Source: Candidatus Kaiserbacteria bacterium RIFCSPLOWO2_02_FULL_54_13
GTDB lineage: Bacteria > Patescibacteriota > Minisyncoccia > Phycocordibacterales > Phycocordibacteraceae
Length of the DNA stretch: 10,080 nucleotides
Reading direction: 5' to 3'
Assembly: GCA_001783465.1 (NCBI GenBank)
Contig: MFMI01000012.1
Span: 31,673 to 41,752, forward strand
The position numbers and the translations under genes are program-made. Below, piece by piece: positions 5,144 to 10,080 of this stretch. The stretch's first letter is position 1. The number at the start of each line of letters is the position of its first letter. Below the pieces are notes generated by a model that saw only the letters and a program-made list of their open reading frames with translations, did not search any database and was not told the origin of the DNA.

Positions 5144-5752
5144 TTAACCGAGGATTCCCTTCATGTCCACATCGTAGAGTATCGCCTCGTGCGGCACGCT
5201 ATAGGCAATAATCTCTTCAGGGCCAAACCAGTGAGGAATTTCTTTATTGGCCTCTGGGACCGAGCCGGATGCATGGATAAGATTGCGGATTGCACGATCG
5301 GCTCCGTCTGCCATCTGATATGAGTCTACGACAAAGTCCCCGCGAATGGTACCTATTTCGGCGCTTCTCGGCTCGGTGCTGCCCGTGATTTTGCGCACGA
5401 GCTCAACCGCGTGCGCCCCCTCCCAGACCATCGCGATAACCGGTCCGCTCGTCATGTACCTCTTCAAACGTTCGACAACGAGATTCCCCACTTCAATAGG
5501 GTCGCTTGAGGGAGGCTCCTCGCCTTTCCTTATGTAACTCTGAATTGCTTTCTCTCCGACGTTCTTCTTCCACCGCGGGTCAAGAAGATAGTGCTCCTCT
5601 ATCATTTTCTCGGTCGGGACGAACATCTTGAGCGCGACGAGCTTGAGACCAATACGCTCATAGCGTTTCATAATTTCTCCAATTAGCGCGCGCTGGATAC
5701 CGTCGGGCTTCACAACAACGAGTGTCCGTTCATCTTTGGGATGTGATGTCAT
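5144..5752 (-). CDS. ndk: Nucleoside diphosphate kinase, extended form
   Basis: Ndk transfers the gamma phosphate from ATP to other NDPs through a phospho-histidine, balancing (d)NTP pools. Visible features are RTLVVVKPDGIQR (residues 9-21, with the active-site Lys15), RGDFVVDS (137-144) and RNLIHASGS (156-164), with His160 as the phosphorylated residue. The usual NxxHGSD reads N-L-I-H-A-S-G, so the Gly-Ser-Asp after His is altered. At 202 residues it is well above the ~140 of common bacterial Ndk. The extra length comes mostly from an insertion around residues 56-100 (LDPRWKKNVGEK through VVERLKRYM) and a longer C-terminal tail. The ATG at 5752 begins just before the conserved core. It is separated from map by 321 nt and probably has its own promoter. 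Confidence 0.93.
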   Translation of the reverse strand: MTSHPKDERTLVVVKPDGIQRALIGEIMKRYERIGLKLVALKMFVPTEKMIEEHYLLDPRWKKNVGEKAIQSYIRKGEEPPSSDPIEVGNLVVERLKRYMTSGPVIAMVWEGAHAVELVRKITGSTEPRSAEIGTIRGDFVVDSYQMADGADRAIRNLIHASGSVPEANKEIPHWFGPEEIIAYSVPHEAILYDVDMKGILG

Positions 5753-5758
5753 AGTTTA

Positions 5759-5818
5759 AAAATAAAATCGCCGGAGGCGTTATGCGATTATGATACGCGT
5801 TCTTTTCTTCATACGCAA
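5759..5818 (-). promoter_or_regulatory. Candidate ndk promoter region (two alternatives)
   Basis: Proximal option: TATTTT (5764-5759) lies 6 nt before ATG 5752, the same leaderless spacing as two other genes here. Distal option: TTGCGT (5818-5813), 17 nt, then TATCAT (5795-5790), with initiation near 5783. Between them a 6-bp inverted repeat (5766-5771 with 5784-5789) followed on the - strand by TTATTTTT could act as a terminator or attenuator. None has an SD before ndk. Confidence 0.35.
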
Positions 5819-5961
5819 GGTGGCCGAAAACAGAGAAGGCGCCGGGAAATATTCATCCGACGCCCTTTTCCTGATGCTTATTCTTCGCAGATCTTTCTTC
5901 GCAGGCGTAAGGGCTTGATATGTTCGCGGGAATTTCACCCTTGAGAGATATCGCGCCGGCC

Positions 5962-6006
5962 GCCTGCTCGCAGGCTGTGCTCTATCTTTTGTTCGATAGT
6001 CGCACA
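5962..6006. repeat. Tandem hairpins downstream of map
   Basis: GCCTGC-TC-GCAGGC (5962-5975) is immediately followed by a second inverted repeat: 5976-5980 pairs with 6002-6006 and 5982-5986 pairs with 5995-5999, with loop TTTTGTTC. They lie about 70-110 nt past the map stop. No T-run follows on the - strand, so they could be an mRNA 3'-end structure rather than a classical terminator. Confidence 0.4.
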
Positions 6007-6073
6007 GAGGCTTTAGAACAGACCTTCTTCCAGTATACGCCCGTCTTCCCCTCCGCAAGAAGAAATGCACAAC

Positions 6074-6841
6074 CTACGACGCCGTTATAATGCGCGCCCC
6101 GCCCTTTTCTATCAAAATCGTGTGCTCAAAATGGGCGGAGCGGGAGCCGTCCTTGGTGCGGTAGGTGTAACCATCGGGAGCGAGTACCACCGCGGCTTTG
6201 CCGGCAGATGAGATGGGTTCCAGCGCGAGCACCATTCCTTCAACAAGCTTGGGACCCTCTCCCGGGCGGCCAAAATTGGGTATGAAAGGGTCTTCGTGCA
6301 CGAGGTCGCCGACACTGTGTCCGCCGAGCTCGCGCACGACCCTGAATCCCGCTCCCTCAATCTCCTTTTGTATTGCATGCGAGATATCGCCTATATGCTT
6401 CCCGACTTCGGCGGCGGCAATACCCGCCGCGAGCGCCGCTTCAGTCGCGCGGAGCAGTTTTTTGTCTTCATCACCCACGTTCCCGACTGGTACAGTGATG
6501 GCCGCGTCTACGATGACGCCGTTGTGCGAGAGGCCGAGGTCCAGTCCGACAATATCGCCTTCTTTCAGCACTTTCTCCGATTCGTTCGGGATGCCGTGCA
6601 CCACTTCGTCATTGATAGAGACACAGAGCGCCGCGGGATACGGCCGGCGCGCTCCCTCGGGCGTGTAGCCGAGGAAGCAGGGCGTGTCGCCGCCCTCGCG
6701 GATGAGTTGTTCTGCCAGGTCATCAAGTTCCTCCGCCGTGACGCCGGGCGCCACCTTAGTGCGGAGCGCAGAAAGCACACGTGCAAGACGCTTCCCTCCT
6801 TCAATTAAATTCTCCCGCTCTGTGTCATTTGCAATAATCAT
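6074..6841 (-). CDS. map: Type I methionine aminopeptidase
   Basis: Map removes the initiator methionine from nascent proteins and uses two divalent metal ions. All five metal ligands are visible in the 255-residue protein: Asp101 (VGLDLG), Asp112 (VIVDAAIT), His175 (ELGGHSVGD), Glu208 (LALEPI) and Glu239 (AHFEHTILI). The substrate-pocket histidines His82 (EVVHGIP) and His182 (LVHEDP) are also there. Its length is that of the short bacterial type I form without an N-terminal extension. The ATG overlaps the adk stop as ATGA (6838-6841), so translation is probably coupled to adk in the spc operon. It is the last gene of the tightly packed block; ndk follows after a long gap. Confidence 0.97.
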   Translation of the reverse strand: MIIANDTERENLIEGGKRLARVLSALRTKVAPGVTAEELDDLAEQLIREGGDTPCFLGYTPEGARRPYPAALCVSINDEVVHGIPNESEKVLKEGDIVGLDLGLSHNGVIVDAAITVPVGNVGDEDKKLLRATEAALAAGIAAAEVGKHIGDISHAIQKEIEGAGFRVVRELGGHSVGDLVHEDPFIPNFGRPGEGPKLVEGMVLALEPISSAGKAAVVLAPDGYTYRTKDGSRSAHFEHTILIEKGGARIITAS

Positions 6842-7404
6842 TCCAAGGAAAGTGCTTTGCGTATGTCTGCGGCAATCGGCTCGCGCTCGCGCTCGCCGTC
6901 TATCTCAATAAGCACGCCGGCCTTGCGAAAGAGCTCAATGCAGGGCTCGGTATATTCGCGATACTCCTCCAGCCGCCTATCAACGAAGGCATCGTCGGCG
7001 CGCCCCTCCTTCTCCTTGCGGAGCGCGAGGCGATTCTTAATTTCTTCATCGGACACTTTCAAATGGAGGACCGTGAACGGCCGATTCAGCCACTTCATCG
7101 CGTCAATGACCAGTTCCGCTTCCGGCAGTTTGCGGTTGAAGCCGTCAAAAATCGCGGAACCGCCTTCGGGAATAGAAAAAAGCGTTGTGAGAAAGAGATA
7201 CATCGCGAACCAGTACGGTTGGAGAATGCCGGCATAATTTTCTTCCTTCACTTTCTTCCCCACCGGAGTGTTCTCCTGTGCGATGGCGCGGAAAAGGTCC
7301 CCCGAGGCGAATATCGGCCAACCGGTCTTCTCTGAGAGCAGACGCGTCTGGTCGCCCTTCCCGCACCCCGGCTTCCCTATAAAAAATATCGTGCGTGTTT
7401 CCAT
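6838..7404 (-). CDS. adk: Adenylate kinase-type nucleoside monophosphate kinase, short (lidless) form
   Basis: The enzyme interconverts AMP + ATP and 2 ADP. The 188-residue protein starts with a P-loop GKPGCGKGDQ (residues 10-19), where family members normally have GKGTQ, so Asp18 replaces the usual Thr. The NMP-binding region ASGDLFRAI (33-41) and DGFNR (87-91, normally DGFPR) follow, and GRADD (134-138) corresponds to the R-x-DD segment. No LID/zinc insertion is present, so this is a short form. Residues 57-76 (YAGILQPYWFAMYLFLTTLF) are unusually hydrophobic and aromatic where AMP-binding helices are expected. The position between secY and map is the standard spc-operon place for adk. It lies 19 nt after secY and overlaps map by 4 nt. 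Confidence 0.9.
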   Translation of the reverse strand: METRTIFFIGKPGCGKGDQTRLLSEKTGWPIFASGDLFRAIAQENTPVGKKVKEENYAGILQPYWFAMYLFLTTLFSIPEGGSAIFDGFNRKLPEAELVIDAMKWLNRPFTVLHLKVSDEEIKNRLALRKEKEGRADDAFVDRRLEEYREYTEPCIELFRKAGVLIEIDGEREREPIAADIRKALSLE

Positions 7405-7423
7405 CCGCTCACTCTAACATTTT

Positions 7424-8698
7424 TTAATATTCGCGGAGCGAAACTTGGGCGTCGATTTTGCGGGCGAGGTCCAACGCGACTTGGACGGCGATGAGGAGTG
7501 CGGTGCCGCCGAGCACCAGCGTGGTGACGCCGGTGAGCCCCTGAATGATGGACGGCGATACCGCGATGAGGCCGAGGAAGCAGGCGCCGGGGAGAGTCAC
7601 GCGATTGACTACCTTGCCGATGAACTCTTCGGTCTCTCGGCCCGGGCGCACGCCGGGGACGAAGGCGCCGGACTTCTGGAGGTTCTCGGCGACGCGATGC
7701 GGTTCAAAGGTGACGGCCGTATAGAAATAGGTGAAGAGTATGACGAGCAGGAAGTAGGCCGCCCCGTATTGCCATGGGTTGGAGAGGAAGGCGGTGTACC
7801 AGAGCGCCGCGCCCGATACGAACGAGATGTTCACCGCCCCGAGCACAGAGAGCGCCATCTGAGGCACCAAGAGGAGCGAGAGCGCGAAGATGATGGGGAT
7901 GACGCCCGCTTGGAGAAGGCGAATCGGGAGATAGGTCGCTGCATTCTGTGCCATGGCCGCGCCGCGTACCGCGCGCGCGTAGGCGATCGGTATGGAACGC
8001 TCGGCGTCCGAAACGACGACCACGGCATAAATCATCGCAAGCCCGAGCAGAGTGAAGGCGAGGTAGCTCGGGATGTTCGCGGCGCTCGCGGCAAAGAGCG
8101 TTTGCGAAATGCTCGTCGGAACGCTCGCGAGGATACCCGCCATAATGATGAGGCTGACCCCATTCCCAATGCCGAACTCGGTAACGAGCTCGCCGAGCCA
8201 CATGAGGAGAAGTGAGCCCGCAGTAATAAGTGCGATATTGGCGATGAGTGCTACGGAACCCAGATGCGCAATGACGCCTTGGCTCTGGAGCAAGAAGAGG
8301 AAGCCGACGCCCTGGAGAACGGCCATGGGGATGGTGAGCAGGCGGCTCCATTCAATAAACTTGGCGCGCCCGGCCTCGCCTTCTTCAAAGTATGCCTGCT
8401 TCACCTGCGGGAAGATAATGGTGCCGAGCTGCATGATGATGGAAGCGGTGATGTAGGGTCCGACGCCGAGCATCACGATAGAGAGATTGGAGAGGCCGCC
8501 ACCCGAGAAGATGTTCAAGAGGCCGAAGAACTGATTATTTGAAAAGAAAGCCGCGAGCGCGTTTTTATCAACGCCCGGGATCGGTACTGCCGCGAGGAAG
8601 CGGAAGAGCGCGAGCGCTCCGATGAGAAAGAATATGCGGAAACGTATCTCGGGGTCCCCGAAAGCGAGTTTTGACTTGCGGACGAAAGAATTAAACAT
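7424..8698 (-). CDS. secY: Preprotein translocase subunit SecY
   Basis: SecY is the membrane channel of the Sec translocon and works with SecE/SecG and SecA or ribosomes. The 424-residue protein shows about ten membrane segments. It begins MFNSFVRKSKLAFGDPEIRFRI and has a first membrane segment with ALFRFLAAVPIPGVD, the plug/TM2 region (GGGLSNLSIVMLGVGPYITASII), TM5 (LGELVTEFGIGNGVSLIIMAGI), the cytosolic loop SDAERSIPIAYARAV, and the C5 loop (FEPHRVAENLQKSGAFVPGV, then RPGRETEEF) that contacts SecA and ribosome. The frame stays open to 8761, but the family N-terminus starts at ATG 8698, which overlaps the rplO end by 8 nt. It lies 19 nt upstream of adk. Confidence 0.97.
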   Translation of the reverse strand: MFNSFVRKSKLAFGDPEIRFRIFFLIGALALFRFLAAVPIPGVDKNALAAFFSNNQFFGLLNIFSGGGLSNLSIVMLGVGPYITASIIMQLGTIIFPQVKQAYFEEGEAGRAKFIEWSRLLTIPMAVLQGVGFLFLLQSQGVIAHLGSVALIANIALITAGSLLLMWLGELVTEFGIGNGVSLIIMAGILASVPTSISQTLFAASAANIPSYLAFTLLGLAMIYAVVVVSDAERSIPIAYARAVRGAAMAQNAATYLPIRLLQAGVIPIIFALSLLLVPQMALSVLGAVNISFVSGAALWYTAFLSNPWQYGAAYFLLVILFTYFYTAVTFEPHRVAENLQKSGAFVPGVRPGRETEEFIGKVVNRVTLPGACFLGLIAVSPSIIQGLTGVTTLVLGGTALLIAVQVALDLARKIDAQVSLREY

Positions 8699-9176
8699 GG
8701 ACGGTTCGACTCTGCTCACCGTAAATAATGCCGCCGGCCGCGGTGAGCGCGGCACGAGCAACAGAAGAGAGTGTACACCCTTTCACGACGAGCGCCTTCG
8801 TGAGTCCGCCGGCCGGCGGGGTGCCGAGAATCTTCACGACGGGCACGCGGCCCTTGGCGCGGCGTACGAGGCCTCTCGCGAGGAGCGAGGCCGGCGAGAC
8901 CGTCTCGCCAGCCTTGTACGCCGCTTCAAGCGCCGCGAGATTGACCGTGGAGACAGCAATGCGGTTCGTCTTGACCGAACGCGCGCGATTCTTGCCGTGG
9001 CCGCGGCGCTTCGGGAGCTTCTTGATAAGGTCGCGGACCTCGGGACGGATTTTGTGCCCAGCGCGCGCGGTTTGCCCCTTGCCGCCACGGCCAGAGGTCT
9101 TCCCGCGCTTGCCGCCACGGCCGACGGGCGGATTTTTTTTATTTATTGTGCGAGGTGAGAGGGTGTGGAGCTGCAT
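8691..9176 (-). CDS. rplO: 50S ribosomal protein uL15
   Basis: A 161-residue basic protein with the uL15 N-terminus MQLHTLSPRTINKK and the Gly/Arg/Lys-rich tail that threads into 23S rRNA (VGRGGKRGKTSGRGGKGQ, then TARAG, residues 18-40). LPKRRGHGKN and a globular C-domain (VNLAALEAAYKAGETVSPA, then VVKILGTPPAGGLTKALVVK) follow. It follows rpsE after 11 nt and overlaps secY by 8 nt. The rpmD gene (uL30), which in most bacteria lies between rpsE and rplO, is absent; there is no room for it. No SD precedes the ATG. Confidence 0.96.
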   Translation of the reverse strand: MQLHTLSPRTINKKNPPVGRGGKRGKTSGRGGKGQTARAGHKIRPEVRDLIKKLPKRRGHGKNRARSVKTNRIAVSTVNLAALEAAYKAGETVSPASLLARGLVRRAKGRVPVVKILGTPPAGGLTKALVVKGCTLSSVARAALTAAGGIIYGEQSRTVHV

Positions 9177-9187
9177 GTTAGATTTCG

Positions 9188-9814
9188 TTATTTAACCCGA
9201 AGCTTTTTGAGCGCCTCAACAGTGGCGCGCGCGATGGTGAGTTTATTCTTAGAGCGGCTGTGAATCTTGGTCACGACGTCGGTCACTCCGGCGAGGTCGA
9301 GCACCGTGCGCACTGCGGAGCCGGCGACGAGCCCGCGGCCCTTGGACGGAATAATCTCAACCGTTGAAGACGCATACTTCGCGGCGACCTGGTGCGGGAT
9401 GGAGCCGGAGGCGGTGCGCGCGACGGTGAAGAGATGTTTCTTGGCGTCCCGCGTCGCCTTGTCAATAGCGAGCGCAGTATCAACGCCCTTCCCGAGGCCG
9501 ACCCCGACACGACCCTTCTTATCGCCGATAATGATGACGAGGCTGAAGTTGAAGCGGCGCCCGCCCGCCATCACGCGCGCCACGCGGCGCGCGTCAATGG
9601 TTACCTGTTCAAACTCGCCACGCTCGCGCGGCGCGCGACCCCTGCCGCCGCCGCGCGGCGAACGGCCGCGGAGCGCGCCGCGGCGCGCGTGCCCGCCCCC
9701 GGCCGGCGCGGCTTCGGCGGGCACAGCTACCACTGCTTCTTCAGCCGCAATCTCGACAGGCACAACCACTTCCGCGGCTTCTTGTATTATTTCTTTTTCA
9801 ACTGGTGTCGTCAT
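9188..9814 (-). CDS. rpsE: 30S ribosomal protein uS5 with N-terminal acidic and RG-rich extension
   Basis: uS5 sits near the mRNA entry side of the 30S subunit and contributes to decoding accuracy. The double-stranded-RNA-binding-like and C-terminal domains are clear: RVARVMAGGRRFNFSLVIII (78-97), GDKKGRVGVGLGKG (98-111), KHLFTVAR, GSIPHQV and AGVTDVVTKIHSRSKN. The protein has 208 residues against ~167 in E. coli. The extra length is at the N-terminus: residues 1-37 are Ala/Glu/Val-rich and acidic, and 38-66 are Gly/Arg-rich (RGALRGRSPRGGGRGRAPRE). The ATG at 9814 (MTTPVEKEII) is preferred to the in-frame TTG at 9832, which would overlap the rplR stop. Neither has a good SD. Confidence 0.95.
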   Translation of the reverse strand: MTTPVEKEIIQEAAEVVVPVEIAAEEAVVAVPAEAAPAGGGHARRGALRGRSPRGGGRGRAPRERGEFEQVTIDARRVARVMAGGRRFNFSLVIIIGDKKGRVGVGLGKGVDTALAIDKATRDAKKHLFTVARTASGSIPHQVAAKYASSTVEIIPSKGRGLVAGSAVRTVLDLAGVTDVVTKIHSRSKNKLTIARATVEALKKLRVK

Positions 9815-9828
9815 ACCCGTTACATTAT

Positions 9829-10080
9829 TCAAAAAGCGAGGCCGCCTTCGCGCGCCGCATCGGCGAGCGCCTTCACCTGTCCGCCGTAGCGATAGCCGCC
9901 ACGGTCGAAGACGGCCGACGCGACGCCGGCCGCCTTTGCCTCCTTCGCGATCGCAGACCCGACCGCCACCGCCTGTACCGATTGCGACCCTTTAAACGAA
10001 CGCCCGTGCACCGCGGCGAGCGTCGCTCCCACTGTGTCGTCAATAAGCTGGGCCGAGATGAAACGGTTGCTCCTAAAGAC
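9829..10080 (-). CDS. rplR: 50S ribosomal protein uL18 (5' end outside window)
   Basis: The - strand frame is open from the window edge to the TGA at 9829-9831, giving 83 visible residues. They match the uL18 C-terminal part: VFRSNRFISAQLIDD, then TLAAVHGRSFKG, GSAIAKEAKAAGVASAVFDRGGYRYGGQVKALADAAREGGLAF, where FDRGGYRYGGQVKALADAARE is the strongest signature. uL18 binds 5S rRNA and links it to the 50S central protuberance. The start lies outside the window, so the GTG at 10032 is only an internal Val codon. It is followed by rpsE 14 nt downstream, as in the standard spc operon. Confidence 0.96.
   Translation of the reverse strand, partial: VFRSNRFISAQLIDDTVGATLAAVHGRSFKGSQSVQAVAVGSAIAKEAKAAGVASAVFDRGGYRYGGQVKALADAAREGGLAF

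Larger units (their letters stand above)
5753..6073. other. 321-base gap between map and ndk with small repeats, no gene recognised
   Basis: This is the place where infA and rpmJ often follow map, but no IF-1 or bL36 sequence was found in any frame. It holds a direct repeat TTCTTCGCAG (5881-5890 and 5895-5904). Two adjacent hairpins follow: GCCTGC/GCAGGC (5962-5975), and TGTGC + CTATC with GATAG + GCACA (5976-5980 and 5982-5986 with 5995-5999 and 6002-6006), the latter with a small internal loop. The promoter-like and terminator-like elements before ndk are at its low-coordinate end. The open frames crossing it are rich in rare-looking Arg codons (AGA, AGG, CGA) and do not look coding. A structured 3' UTR or small RNA is possible. 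Confidence 0.45.

Noticed and set aside
5773..5918. GGAGG followed by short + strand ATG frames (5782, 5790)
   Set aside because: A perfect SD-like sequence in a genome where real genes here lack one; the 42-codon product is featureless, and the GGAGG is part of the inverted repeat before ndk.
5780..6070. 96-codon basic - strand frame starting 3 nt after map
   Set aside because: It starts at a tempting GTG, but its Arg codons are mostly AGA/AGG/CGA, unlike the CGC/CGT-rich real genes here. It crosses the hairpins and ndk promoter elements, and it resembles no ribosomal protein, IF-1 or RnpA.
5920..6090. 56-codon + strand frame convergent with map
   Set aside because: It has no SD or promoter, overlaps the map 3' end, and shows no recognisable motif; likely chance in GC-rich DNA.
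8699..8761. 21-codon extension of secY
   Set aside because: It lies within rplO, and the SecY N-terminus MFNSFVRKSK starts at 8698.

Overview
The window looks like chromosomal DNA of a Candidate Phyla Radiation (Patescibacteria, probably Parcubacteria-like) bacterium. The clues are: ribosomal genes rplR-rpsE-rplO with no rpmD (uL30) between rpsE and rplO; compact, almost SD-free gene starts; a membrane-anchored winged-helix plus Cas2-like protein of a kind I associate with these genomes; and an enlarged nucleoside diphosphate kinase. TGA, TAG and TAA all act as stops, so the code appears standard. Placement below the CPR level cannot be made from this sequence alone.

Layout. Positions 1-2718 are read on the + strand: the 3' part of a phospholipase-D-like nuclease with a C-terminal OB-like domain, the translation block infC-rpmI-rplT, and an AT-rich peptidase-E-like (S51) gene that looks foreign. 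Positions 2719-10080 are read on the - strand. In transcription order they hold rplR (partial)-rpsE-rplO-secY-adk-map, which is the distal part of the spc ribosomal operon and is tightly packed with overlaps. A 321-base gap of inverted and direct repeats follows, then ndk, a 190-base decayed-looking gap, a very strong UUCG-capped hairpin, a beta-CASP metallo-beta-lactamase-fold RNase-like gene, and the Cas2-like regulator.

The most interesting area is 2705-3510. The Cas2-like gene sits between two copies of a palindromic promoter/operator-like element: one overlaps its own start codon, the other lies just past its stop. Beyond the second copy is a short relic that can be translated and resembles the last ~19 codons of the neighbouring beta-CASP gene. 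Together this suggests insertion, duplication or 3'-end replacement at the end of that RNase gene, with the foreign-looking S51 gene abutting it.

Functionally, most of the window is housekeeping: translation initiation (IF-3), ribosome assembly (bL35, bL20, uL18, uS5, uL15), protein export (SecY), N-terminal methionine removal (Map) and nucleotide balance (Adk, Ndk). The accessory part consists of the PLD-OB nuclease, the S51 peptidase, the Cas2-like protein and a beta-CASP protein that has lost a usually invariant metal-ligand histidine. Several starts lack a Shine-Dalgarno sequence and instead have a -10-like hexamer about 6 nt before ATG, which points to leaderless transcripts.
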